NCBI RefSeq assembly: GCF_003574465.1
Contig: NZ_QOWC01000001.1
Coordinates: 1 to 64,000 of the forward strand
From: Methylobacterium crusticola
Lineage (GTDB): Bacteria > Pseudomonadota > Alphaproteobacteria > Rhizobiales > Beijerinckiaceae
DNA length: 64,000 bases
Direction of reading: 5' to 3'
Positions 8,282 to 16,319 of the stretch are shown piece by piece. Within the stretch, counting starts at the first letter, position 1. The number at the start of each line of letters is the position of its first letter. Position numbers and translations under genes: made by a program. The notes beneath the pieces are model-generated. The model was not told the DNA's origin. It saw only the letters and a list, made by a program, of their open reading frames with translations, and ran no database searches.

Positions 8282-9802
8282 CTAAGCCGTCGAGGATCGT
8301 CGCGAGAGCGACGCGTAGACGTCGTCGTACATCGCGATCACGCGCCGCTGGTCGAACACCGCGTGGATGCGTTCGCGCAGGGCATCTCCCATCCGCTGGC
8401 GCAAGGCCGGATCAACGAGGAGCCTGGCGAGTGCGTCAGCCGTCGCCTGGGGGTCGCAGGCGCCGACCACGAAGCCGCCGGCGCCGTCCAGTCCGGTCCC
8501 GGGCGGTCCCTCGAGGATCTCGCGGCAGGATCCGACATCGGTGGTGACGGCCGGCACGCCGGCCGCGCCCGCTTCGAGCAGGGCGAGGGGCTGCGCCTCG
8601 CTGATGCTCGTGAGCGCGAGGACGTCGACGCATCCGAAATGGGCCCGCACGTCGGCGACCCGCCCGAGAAACCGGACCGTGTCCTGCAGCCCGAGCTGCT
8701 GGACGAGGTGCCGGCACTCGGCGGCGTAGGCGGGGTCCTCGTCGTCCGGTCCGACGACCATCGCATCGAGGTCGGGCACCGCACGCCTCAGGAGCGCCAT
8801 CGCCTGGATGAAGGTGCGGATGTCCTTGATCGGAACGAGGCGGCCGACGAGGAGGACCCTCGGGCGCCGCGGCTCGCGGCTGCGGGCGATGGTGGAGAAT
8901 TGTGCCAGTTCGATGCCGTTCGGGATCGCGCGGAGCTTCGCCGGCTCGGCCCCGTCCTGCATCTGGTAATCCTGATTGGCCCGGAACTGCGTCGTGATCA
9001 GGTCGGCGCAGTCGTAGCTGATCCGCGCCATCGCGTTGAAGGCCGAGAGCCAGAGCTTGCGAAGCTCGGCGACATCGCTGCCGACGTCGTAGCCGGCCGC
9101 CGACGATTCGTAGATCCAGTCGGCGACGGAGAGCTCGATCCGGCGCTCGTTCGTGTAGATGCCGTGCTCGGTGATCAGGAAGGGATTGCCCGTCAACGCC
9201 TTGGCCCGGGCGCCGAAGAGGCCCGGATAGCCCGTCGAGATCGCATGGTACGTCCGCGCCGGCGGGATCGGCGCAGTCGCGATCGCGAGCATGCTTCGGG
9301 CCAGGAAGCGCCACGTCCAGAACACGTCGACCAGCGGCGCACCCGGGATGACCTCGTCGTAGAGGCGCTGGAAGGCCACCCATGCCGGCCGCGAGTCGAG
9401 CAGCGCGCGCTGCGCGAGCCCGCTGGTCTCGATCTTCCGCGCGAACCGCGTCCACGCCCGTCCGGTCCCCTCCGTCACGAGGACGCGCAGGTCGGCCACC
9501 AGAGCCTCGATCCTCCGCCCCGATCCGAAGATCGGCATGGCCCCCGGCGGACACGCGTCGATGACGACGTCCGTCAAGGCGATCACGTTCTCCGGCAGCT
9601 CGAACCTTCGCGTGCGCGGCTGCGCCGAGATGGTGAAGGCGACGACGTGGAAGCTGCGATGGGGGAGGTTCCTGATGAAGCTGTCGACCCAGGAGGACAC
9701 GCCGCCGAGCAGGTACGGGTAGCCGCCCTCGACGAGCAGGCAGACGTCGGCGGGCGCGCTCGGGGCAGGCGAGCTCGAGGATGGCGGCGGTGACGGCTTC
9801 AT
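8282..9802 (-). CDS. pelF: PelF, cytosolic GT4 glycosyltransferase of Pel synthesis
   Basis: A GT-B fold retaining glycosyltransferase of 506 residues. The N-terminus carries the PelF hallmark VCLLVEGGYPYLLGGVSSWV, and the nucleotide-sugar-binding half has VLLVGRLVPIKDIRTFI and the E-x7-E region SISEAQPLALLEAGAAGVPA. PelF polymerises UDP-activated N-acetylhexosamine on the cytoplasmic face together with PelD, PelE and PelG. Residues 1-20 are a low-complexity Ser/Pro leader. Its start overlaps the pelE stop by four bases (ATGA), indicating translational coupling. Family length is normal. Confidence 0.9.
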   Translation of the reverse strand: MKPSPPPSSSSPAPSAPADVCLLVEGGYPYLLGGVSSWVDSFIRNLPHRSFHVVAFTISAQPRTRRFELPENVIALTDVVIDACPPGAMPIFGSGRRIEALVADLRVLVTEGTGRAWTRFARKIETSGLAQRALLDSRPAWVAFQRLYDEVIPGAPLVDVFWTWRFLARSMLAIATAPIPPARTYHAISTGYPGLFGARAKALTGNPFLITEHGIYTNERRIELSVADWIYESSAAGYDVGSDVAELRKLWLSAFNAMARISYDCADLITTQFRANQDYQMQDGAEPAKLRAIPNGIELAQFSTIARSREPRRPRVLLVGRLVPIKDIRTFIQAMALLRRAVPDLDAMVVGPDDEDPAYAAECRHLVQQLGLQDTVRFLGRVADVRAHFGCVDVLALTSISEAQPLALLEAGAAGVPAVTTDVGSCREILEGPPGTGLDGAGGFVVGACDPQATADALARLLVDPALRQRMGDALRERIHAVFDQRRVIAMYDDVYASLSRRSSTA

Positions 9803-10695
9803 GAGACCGCGTCCGCCGGGGGCGTGGCGGCCTCGAGCGCGCGCCGCAGGGCCTCTACCCCGGGGAGATCGGGCGCGAGGAGAGCGGCCTGCTCCGCGGC
9901 CTCAAGGCCGGCGAGCAGCTCCGCGCGGGCCTGCAGCGGCTTGACGAGGCCGGAGCGCGCCAGCCCGAGCCGGGCACGGGCCAGCGTGACCCACGCGGCA
10001 GGATCCCGCGGGGCGCACGCGACCGCGTCCTGGAGGGCCGCAATCTCTCGGCCGTGCCCGGCCTGGAGCTTGGCGAGAACGGTCGATGCGAGCACCCGTA
10101 CGGAGGGGTCGCCGTCCCGCAGGGCCGCGTGGATGACGGGGCAGAGCGCCGGGTCGAAGGCGCGCCCGACCCGGGCGAGCGCTTCGAACTTCGCCGCCCG
10201 ATCGCTGCCGTCGAGTGCGTCGCGCAGCGGCCGGACGCCGCCGCGGCGCGTGGAGCGCAGGCGGCCGTCGAGCAGGTCGTCGCGCAGCCGTCCGACCGGG
10301 CCGAGGTCGTGCGCCCCGATTTCCTCGTCGAGCCAGTCGCCGAACGCCCGGTCGGCGGTTCTGCCGTGCCCGGCGCCGTCGAAGACGATGAGGCTGGCCG
10401 CGAGAACCGCCCCGAACGGTCCTGCGGCGAAGGTCCACAGGGCGAGGTGGATCAGGAGAGACGATCCCGTGCGCAGGAGGATTGCCGCCGCCGATGCGCT
10501 GATCGCGGCGGAGACGGCGAGGTGCGCGAGGACGATGGTGGATGGCGCGACGGTCCCGCGCAGGAGCGCGACGGCCAAGCCGCACTCGCAGAGTGCGGTC
10601 GCGCCCGCGAGGAACACGGGAAGGCGTTCCGGCGGAATCCGCCGGTCCGCATCATCCGCTCGCGCGAGGGCGTTCCCTGTGCTCTCGAGGCTCAT
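9799..10695 (-). CDS. pelE: PelE-like membrane/TPR protein
   Basis: A 298-residue protein placed between pelD and pelF, with ATGA overlaps on both sides. Residues about 25-105 contain two to three hydrophobic helices (LPVFLAGATALCECGLAVAL, FGAVLAASLIVF). The C-terminal half is helical repeat: HEAT-like DPSVRVLASTVLAKLQAGHG, then TPR-like DPAAWVTLARARLGLA. Pseudomonas PelE is likewise a membrane protein with TPRs, and it joins PelD, PelF and PelG. Sequence identity is weak by eye, so the name leans on gene order. A longer upstream reading frame overlaps pelD and is spurious. Confidence 0.72.
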   Translation of the reverse strand: MSLESTGNALARADDADRRIPPERLPVFLAGATALCECGLAVALLRGTVAPSTIVLAHLAVSAAISASAAAILLRTGSSLLIHLALWTFAAGPFGAVLAASLIVFDGAGHGRTADRAFGDWLDEEIGAHDLGPVGRLRDDLLDGRLRSTRRGGVRPLRDALDGSDRAAKFEALARVGRAFDPALCPVIHAALRDGDPSVRVLASTVLAKLQAGHGREIAALQDAVACAPRDPAAWVTLARARLGLARSGLVKPLQARAELLAGLEAAEQAALLAPDLPGVEALRRALEAATPPADAVS

Positions 10696-11900
10696 GGCGC
10701 GCCGCGCTCCGGAACCACGCCCTGCTCCAGGAAACCGCCGAGGCCCCGGGCGAGGCTCTCCGCACGCTGCAGGGCGGCGGCAGCCGATGCTCCCGACCCG
10801 ACGCCGTCCGCCACGATCAACCCCAAGGCCGCGCCTCCGGCCCGCGGGATGACGGGTACGAGGACCGCGCCGTCGGGCCAGAGCGCGGTCGCACCCGCCT
10901 CCAGGCGCCGGGACGAGCCATGCCCGAACGCGTGCGGCTGGCCAGGCTCCTGGAACTGGCCGAGCCCCTGCGGTCGCCCAGGTCCTTGCAGGACGTCCGC
11001 CGCGAGGCGCGGCAGACGCGGCGCATCCCGCACCTCTCCGGCGTGGCCGAGGGCGACCCACGTCTCGCCCCTGGGCACGTAGACCGTCAGATCGCGCGAC
11101 CCGACGATCAGCCGCGCGAACTCGGCAAAGGACGCCGCGAGCCGCTCGGGCCCGGCTGGATCGAGGCTGGCGAAGGCCCGTGCGATCGCCCCCGCCGTGC
11201 GGGTCTCGGCCGCGATCTGGAGTTCGAGGTAGCCGAGATCCGCGAGGGCCTGCTGGAGGCCGTGACCGAGATCCTCCGCGGCGGCTTGCGCGTCGTCGCG
11301 CTGCCGCCGCACCTCCGCTGCGTGAGCGAGCTGAAGGCTGCTCATCCCGCCGAGGACCAGCGCACAGGCCAGCCAGCTCATTGGCTCGGCCACTATCAAG
11401 CGCGAATAGGCATAGTAATCCTGAGTCGCGACTTGCGACGGCAATGCTCCACTGTACAAAGCCAACGTCGACGCGAAGGCGGCGAACACGCCTCCCGCCA
11501 ACCCGTACTGCACCGACATCAGCAGGACGGGAATCCAGAACGGGCGTGGCGTGATGCTCGCGAATCGGTTTCCATCGAAGAAGACATGGTCGATGCACAC
11601 GAGCAGGCCGACCAGGGCGACCGATTCGAGGACGTAGCGGTACCAGCCGCCGGGCGAGGCGGATTCCGCCGGCCTCCCGCGAACGGCCGGACCGGATGCG
11701 GACTGCAATGCCTCGGAGAGAGGGTCTGCCGACGGCGACGAGGACGCGCTCACTGTCGATTGATCCTGCGCTTGCGATTGATCCTGCGCTTGCAATTGAT
11801 CCTGTGCTTGGACGCAGCCATCATGCCGGGCGGTCTCGCCGCCGGTCCGGCGGTCCCGAGCCGGACCCGTCGACCGGTCGTCCGGCGCGGCCTCAGCCAC
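10692..11900 (-). CDS. pelD: PelD-like membrane/GAF protein without the GGDEF receptor domain
   Basis: First gene of the pel series, 402 residues. Residues 1-85 are a polar, repetitive leader. About 88-185 carry the hydrophobic helices (YVLESVALVGLLVCIDHVFF, PFWIPVLLMSVQYGLAGGVF), about 190-245 a coiled-coil/stalk helix, and about 250-385 a GAF-like domain ending VLVPVIPRAGGAALGLIVAD. The protein ends about 15 residues later. P. aeruginosa PelD (455 residues) has a following degenerate GGDEF domain with an RxxD site that binds c-di-GMP. I see no such domain or RxxD-containing GGDEF here, so control by c-di-GMP may be lost or moved elsewhere. The start codon within the polar leader is uncertain. 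Confidence 0.75.
   Translation of the reverse strand: MAEAAPDDRSTGPARDRRTGGETARHDGCVQAQDQLQAQDQSQAQDQSTVSASSSPSADPLSEALQSASGPAVRGRPAESASPGGWYRYVLESVALVGLLVCIDHVFFDGNRFASITPRPFWIPVLLMSVQYGLAGGVFAAFASTLALYSGALPSQVATQDYYAYSRLIVAEPMSWLACALVLGGMSSLQLAHAAEVRRQRDDAQAAAEDLGHGLQQALADLGYLELQIAAETRTAGAIARAFASLDPAGPERLAASFAEFARLIVGSRDLTVYVPRGETWVALGHAGEVRDAPRLPRLAADVLQGPGRPQGLGQFQEPGQPHAFGHGSSRRLEAGATALWPDGAVLVPVIPRAGGAALGLIVADGVGSGASAAAALQRAESLARGLGGFLEQGVVPERGAP
11758..11811 (-). repeat. Three 18-bp tandem repeats in the pelD leader
   Basis: Three head-to-tail copies of an 18-base unit (GATTGATCCTGCGCTTGC, the third copy with three changes) lie inside the 5' part of pelD. On the coding strand they give repeated QAQDQS/L hexapeptides. 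Being a multiple of three, copy-number change would lengthen or shorten the N-terminal cytoplasmic leader without shifting frame. Confidence 0.85.
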
Positions 11901-12127
11901 CGCGAGGACATTCGGGTAGACGCCACATCACCCGGATTTCGCGTCATCTTCCCGCATGTCACAGGTGCCGCACTCCATGCCGACCATTGCTTGTGGTGAA
12001 AGCTATCATAAAATAACGTCAATCCGCATATACCTACTACGGATGATCGTAATCCCCGATGAGGTACTGCCATTTTCAGGTTGCAGTTTTTTTATATTGT
12101 ATCAAAACTATCGTCGGGCGGACAATC
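11901..12127. promoter_or_regulatory. Divergent intergenic region between pelD and the LegB-like gene
   Basis: This 227-base spacer separates two divergently transcribed genes and must carry at least the pel operon promoter. Bases 11995-12115 are clearly AT-richer than the surroundings (ATCATAAAATAACG, TTTTTTTATATTGTATC), as expected for promoters in GC-rich genomes. I cannot assign a clean -35/-10 pair or a regulator site. Confidence 0.45.
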
Positions 12128-13126
12128 ATGGAGAAAGCCGTGTGGCGGAATAAGCGAGTAGCCGTTACGGGCGCGGCCGGCTTCATCGGCAGTCATCTTT
12201 GCGACGCTCTGGTGCGCAGCGGTGCGGTCGTCACCGCGGTCGTGCGCTACAGTTCCAGTTCGACGATCGGCAACTTGAACTTTCTCGATCCGGACGTGCG
12301 CAGCGAGCTGAAGGTCGCCTACGGCAACCTCGAGGACGGTGACTTCATCTCCGGTGCCCTGGACGGGCACGAGGTGGTGATGCATCTCGGTGCGCTGATC
12401 GCCATTCCCTACTCGTACGAGGCGCCGCGGACCTACGTGCGCACGAACGTCGAAGGAACGCTCAACGTCCTTCAGGCCGGGCGCCGGAACGCGGTCGGGC
12501 GCATCGTTCACACCAGCACCTCCGAGGTCTACGGCACGGCGCTCCGGACCCCGATCGACGAGGGGCATCCGCTGCAGGGCCAATCGCCCTATTCCGCGTC
12601 CAAGATCGGGGCCGACAAGCTGGCCGAGAGCTATCACCGGTCCTTCGGTGTGCCCGTGGTCACGCTGAGGCCGTTCAACACCTATGGTCCGCGGCAGAGC
12701 GCGCGCGCCTTCATCCCGACGATCATCTCCCAGGCGGTGGAGCGCGACGAGATCCGCCTCGGATCGCTGACGCCCGAACGCGACATGACCTACGTCTCCG
12801 ACACCGTGGCGGGCTTCCTGGCCGCGGGGAGCGAGCCCGGCGTCGAGGGGATGACCATCAATCTCGGCACGGGCGTTACCTTCTCGGTCGGCTGGTTCGC
12901 GCAGCGGATCCTCGCGCTGATGGGCGTCGACAAACCGATCAAGGTCGAGACGGAACGCATGCGCCCCGAGCAGAGCGAGGTCCACAAGCTCATCTCGGAC
13001 AACAGCCTCGCCGCCCGAGCGCTGGGCTGGAGCCCGAGCATGTCCATCGATGAGGGATTGTCGCGGATGATCGCCTTCGTGCGCGCGAATCCCGGGTTCT
13101 ATGCGACGGACCGGTACGTGAGGTGA
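12128..13126 (+). CDS. LegB-like extended SDR: NAD-dependent sugar-nucleotide 4,6-dehydratase/epimerase
   Basis: A 332-residue Rossmann enzyme. The NAD-binding motif is VTGAAGFIGSHL (about 11-22), followed by the catalytic region HTSTSEVYGTA and YSASK (Y-x3-K), then RPFNTYGPRQSARA. This combination is characteristic of the LegB group, which acts on UDP-HexNAc in legionaminic/bacillosamine-type sugar synthesis; C4-epimerases such as PelX are also extended SDRs. ATG 12128 was chosen because the fold starts just after it. It is transcribed divergently from pelD. It may supply an activated amino sugar, for example UDP-GalNAc or a 6-deoxy derivative, for the polymer, but substrate and reaction are inferred. 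Confidence 0.75.
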   Translation: MEKAVWRNKRVAVTGAAGFIGSHLCDALVRSGAVVTAVVRYSSSSTIGNLNFLDPDVRSELKVAYGNLEDGDFISGALDGHEVVMHLGALIAIPYSYEAPRTYVRTNVEGTLNVLQAGRRNAVGRIVHTSTSEVYGTALRTPIDEGHPLQGQSPYSASKIGADKLAESYHRSFGVPVVTLRPFNTYGPRQSARAFIPTIISQAVERDEIRLGSLTPERDMTYVSDTVAGFLAAGSEPGVEGMTINLGTGVTFSVGWFAQRILALMGVDKPIKVETERMRPEQSEVHKLISDNSLAARALGWSPSMSIDEGLSRMIAFVRANPGFYATDRYVR

Positions 13127-13216
13127 ACGGGGTCCCGGCCTTCCCGCAGCCGGGCGACGAGCGTCTCCGCGTCCGGTTCCGAGGGCCTCGTACGGGGGCG
13201 GCCGGGGGATCGTGCG

Positions 13217-13261
13217 GCGGACAGTCCCGGCGCTCGGGCATCGAGCGCCGGGACTGTCCGC
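13217..13261. terminator. Perfect 20-bp stem hairpin between convergent genes
   Basis: Left arm 13217-13236 (core GGACAGTCCCGGCGCTCG) pairs perfectly with 13242-13261 around a five-base GGCAT loop. It sits between the stop of the LegB-like gene (13126) and the stop of the convergent response regulator (13269), so it probably terminates or stabilises both transcripts. There is no T-run on either side, which is common in GC-rich genomes. Confidence 0.7.
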
Positions 13262-13268
13262 ACGGCCT

Positions 13269-13946
13269 CTACTGCACGCCGACGCTGATCCACCCCTGCA
13301 TCACGGCGTACTGCATGAACTTGGCGCGCGAGCGGGTGTGGAGCTTGTCCCCGGCCCGCACGCGGTAGGTCTCGACCGACTTCATCGAGATTCCGAGCGC
13401 GAGGGCCGCCTCCTTGTTCGTGAAGCCTTGCGCGACGAGTTTGACGACGGCGCGCTCGCGGCTCGTCAAGCCCGACGGGCCGCCCTCGCTTGGATGCGCG
13501 TTCTCCAGTAGGCCGGCCTCCGTCGCTTGGCCAGCGAGGGCGGGGTCGAGGAACAGTCCGCCATACCGCACGGCGCGGACCGCCTGAAGCAGGGTTTCGC
13601 TCGGTGAGCGCTTGACCACGTAGCCACGCGCCCCGGCGACGAGGATCTGCTGCGCGTAGACGCGCTCCTCGTGCGCGCTCAGCGCCAGGATGAATGTCGT
13701 CGAGGCCTGCACGGCAAGCTGCCGGATCAAGTCGATCCCGCACAGGCCGGGCGCGCCCGTCTCGAGGATGGCGATATCCGGTCTCAGGTCGAGGATGCCC
13801 TGTGCGACGTGGGTGCGCGATGAGAACTCTCCGACGAGTTCGATGTCAGGCTCGCTCTCGAGCAGGTGACGAATGCCTCGGATGACGAGCGGGTGGCCGT
13901 CTGCGATCAACACGCGCGCTTCGGCCAGCTTTGGTGGCACGTCCAT
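13269..13946 (-). CDS. LuxR-type response regulator with Glu at the phosphoacceptor position
   Basis: A 225-residue NarL/FixJ-type protein: receiver about residues 10-130, LuxR HTH about 155-215 (LTSRERAVVKLVAQGFTNKE, SMKSVETYRVRAG). Where family members read ILDIGMPG-like, this one reads AILETGAPG, so the phosphorylated Asp appears replaced by Glu; the N-terminal acidic pair is also reduced (LIADGHPL). The switch Lys (YVVKRSP) is kept. Such a receiver may be phosphorylation-independent or locked. It is a paralogue of the regulator at 437-1123, which keeps its Asp, and no kinase is adjacent. It lies convergent to the LegB-like gene at the edge of the polysaccharide locus. Confidence 0.83.
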   Translation of the reverse strand: MDVPPKLAEARVLIADGHPLVIRGIRHLLESEPDIELVGEFSSRTHVAQGILDLRPDIAILETGAPGLCGIDLIRQLAVQASTTFILALSAHEERVYAQQILVAGARGYVVKRSPSETLLQAVRAVRYGGLFLDPALAGQATEAGLLENAHPSEGGPSGLTSRERAVVKLVAQGFTNKEAALALGISMKSVETYRVRAGDKLHTRSRAKFMQYAVMQGWISVGVQ

Positions 13947-14855
13947 TCCCCTCTCCCCATTCAGTTATGCATCGGGCGCCTGACGCCTCTGTTCTTCACT
14001 GTTACAGCCTGTACCTGCGCCGAGCATGGCAGGGAAAATCCCGCTTTCCAAGAGGCTATCCCGCACATCAGGGCGTTTGGCTGTTCGGGCTTTTCCGATG
14101 AATCGATTTCAAACGTACTTTCTAAGGTTATGCACTGATTTCTACTGGCCATCACTTCGCATATTAATCGGAGATTAAGAACATATGATTATCATTTATC
14201 AATTTGCTAGTGCTTGTGAGTTATTTATGGATTTTCTAACACAATACATGCTAGAAAAAAAACAACACTCCTCGGAAAAACAAGGGTTCGCAGCGTTACC
14301 GGCATTGATCGTTTGCTTTTGAACGCGCCGGTACACACACTTAATATTTTGGCTTCACCGAAGTAGGTAAGGCGCTCTACGCCATTTTGCGTAACGCCGG
14401 AAATCGCCGTGGGCGAGACCCGGATTGGTGGCCAGCACATCGTGAAGCAGCGCGCCCTCACAGCCAGCTGAGCTGTTTGGTAGCGAAACGTTGTCGGGAT
14501 CAGGTGCGTTGGGCGGTCGAGGCGCATGCCTGACGGTTCGAGCCGGACCTGCGCCCCGCCGCCGCCCGTGATCACCTTCGGGCGGCGCGGCGCAAAACGA
14601 TGCTCGCGTCCAGACACAAGCCGATCCCCGCGATCCAATCACGGACATCAGCATCACGCCTGACCACGCGCGACGGTAGGTGGGCTCGAAAGAACGCTGC
14701 CGATCGAGGACGGGCGACGCCCGCCGAATCCGCACGATGTCGACGCCGCGCGCTGGGCTTGTCCAGCAGGGCCGGCGCGGTCCGACCGGTGACTGGCAGT
14801 GGGTCAGCAGCGGACATCATCGCCGTAGGGATCGCAGGGGAGGGAGCCCTGACGA
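13947..14855. other. Long spacer with an AT-rich island, no convincing gene
   Basis: About 0.9 kb between the response regulator and the operator of the next island. Bases about 14090-14350 are strikingly AT-rich compared with the surrounding DNA and probably include the regulator's promoter. Bases 14350-14850 return to high GC, with only short overlapping frames on both strands that show no recognisable domain. They could be decayed coding DNA, but I cannot name a parent. Confidence 0.4.
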
Positions 14856-14869
14856 ATGAAACGTTTCAT
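14856..14869. promoter_or_regulatory. Perfect palindrome ATGAAACGTTTCAT, candidate LacI-family operator
   Basis: A 14-base perfect palindrome with the central CG typical of LacI/GalR-family operators. A second, imperfect copy (TGAAACGTTTTA) lies about 150 bases downstream next to a promoter. The island driven from here encodes its own LacI-family regulator (26124-27182), the obvious candidate to bind both sites, perhaps with DNA looping. Confidence 0.6.
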
Positions 14870-15006
14870 ATGGTTACCCGCGCAAGCCATGGATTTACTT
14901 CGCCGCGATGCGAGTTCGGGCAAGCGACCCGGAGCTAGAACTGCATCTGCAAGCATGTCCCTCAATCAGGCCCTCTCCGGGGAGCGTCAACGCCGCGATC
15001 AGATTT

Positions 15007-15049
15007 TTGAAACGTTTTATTGACAGCGGTCACGGCGTCCTTCTAGGAT
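15007..15049 (+). promoter_or_regulatory. Promoter with overlapping GAAACGTTTT operator for the catabolic operon
   Basis: TTGACA at 15020-15025 and TAGGAT at 15044-15049, 18 bases apart, form a good sigma-70-type promoter. TGAAACGTTTTA at 15008-15019 abuts the -35 element and matches the upstream palindrome in ten of its core bases. A protein bound here could occlude RNA polymerase. The first gene starts 83 bases downstream of the -10. Confidence 0.55.
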
Positions 15050-15132
15050 GCCCCACGATCCGGACCAGAGGCACGAAGAGGCCTTCCGGCGGATCGAGCT
15101 GGCGCTCAACGGAGTGCTGCACGGGAGGAGAC

Positions 15133-16308
15133 ATGATGGCGTTTCGCGCTCAGCGCGCCGTGAGCGGCGCATTGCTGGCTTCCGTCACGTTCTGCGGCGC
15201 AGTATCGGCTTGTGAACTGAAGATTGGCGCACCGGCCGTCCTGTCGGGCCCGGCTGCCCAATGGGGGATCGCCCTGCGGGGGGCACTCGAGTTCGTCGCC
15301 AAGGAGACGGCGCAGGAGCGCCGACTCGTGATCGGCGGCACGTCTTGCACCGTCTCCGTGAAGGCGATCGACTCCAAGTACACCGCGGAGGGAGCTGCCT
15401 CGGCGATGAACGCGCTCGCGGCCGAGGGCATAACCGTGATCGTGGGCCCCGTCGGCTCGCCGGAAGTGACCGGGATGAAGCCAGTGGCTCTCCGCAATCG
15501 CATGGTGGCGATGGTCAACAGCTTCGCCCGGGACTCGATCGGCCCGCGCTGGCCGAACGTCTTTCACATCGGCCCGGGCCCGTCGGGCTGGGCCGGCCCG
15601 ATCATCGACGAGGGACGAAAGCACTACACCTTCTCCTCCGTCGGTATCGTCGCCCCGAACGACCAGGGAGGTACGGACGTCGCAGGCGTGAACGCCGAGA
15701 TCTTCAAGAAGAAGGGCGTGAGCGTCGTCGAGGAGTACTACCAGCGCGGCACGACCAACTTCGCGCCGATTGTGACGCGTGTGCTCCGCTCCAGTCCTGG
15801 TGCGATCGATCTGGCGTCCTCGCCGGCGGGCGATGCCGGCATCATCATCAAGCAGTTGCGCCAGGCCGGTTTTGCAGGGCCGATCTTCCGCCTCGGCGGG
15901 CCGGGCTTCGAGGAGATCGCCCGCGTGGCCGGCGGCGTCGAGGTGCTGAAGGACTTCCTCTGGTACGAGCCCGTCGCGATGGATGAAGGCCTGCGCGCGC
16001 TGGAGAAGAAGCACCAGGACCTGATGGGCGGTCCGCGCCCGGAGAACGCCGACTTCTTCCGCTGGGTGTTCGCGGCGCGGATGATGGTCAAGGCCGCGCA
16101 GGCCGCGCAGTCGATCGACAAGCCTCAGGTCATCGCCGACGCCATGCGCAAGCTGCCGGTCGAAGACGAGAATATCGGCAAGGGATCCTGGATCGGTCAG
16201 CAGTTCTTCGGGATCAACCAGGAGATGTCCTACCCGTTTGCGATCGGGCAGGTCAGAGATGGTAAAATTCAGAAATACATTCGGGCCGACGCCGTCAAAG
16301 AAGACTGA
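15133..16308 (+). CDS. Liv-type ABC transporter substrate-binding protein
   Basis: A 391-residue periplasmic type-I binding protein. ATG 15133 follows GGGAGGAG. Residues 1-26 are a signal peptide (ALLASVTFCGAVSA-CE), and the mature protein starts with the family opening LKIGAPAVLSGPAAQWG. Features such as GITVIVGPVGSPEVTGM and IIIKQLRQAGFAGPIFRLGG fit the Periplasmic_binding_6 (LivK) family. It is the first gene of the island and delivers ligand to the two permeases that follow. Given the downstream CoA enzymes, the ligand is more likely an organic acid or amide than leucine. Confidence 0.88.
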   Translation: MMAFRAQRAVSGALLASVTFCGAVSACELKIGAPAVLSGPAAQWGIALRGALEFVAKETAQERRLVIGGTSCTVSVKAIDSKYTAEGAASAMNALAAEGITVIVGPVGSPEVTGMKPVALRNRMVAMVNSFARDSIGPRWPNVFHIGPGPSGWAGPIIDEGRKHYTFSSVGIVAPNDQGGTDVAGVNAEIFKKKGVSVVEEYYQRGTTNFAPIVTRVLRSSPGAIDLASSPAGDAGIIIKQLRQAGFAGPIFRLGGPGFEEIARVAGGVEVLKDFLWYEPVAMDEGLRALEKKHQDLMGGPRPENADFFRWVFAARMMVKAAQAAQSIDKPQVIADAMRKLPVEDENIGKGSWIGQQFFGINQEMSYPFAIGQVRDGKIQKYIRADAVKED

Positions 16309-16319
16309 CCTTCGGAGGA

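Noticed and set aside
14225-14938. Frames of 80-140 codons on both strands in the spacer, considered as transposase remnants
   Set aside because: No DDE, HTH or terminal inverted repeat could be recognised, so a decayed insertion sequence cannot be claimed.
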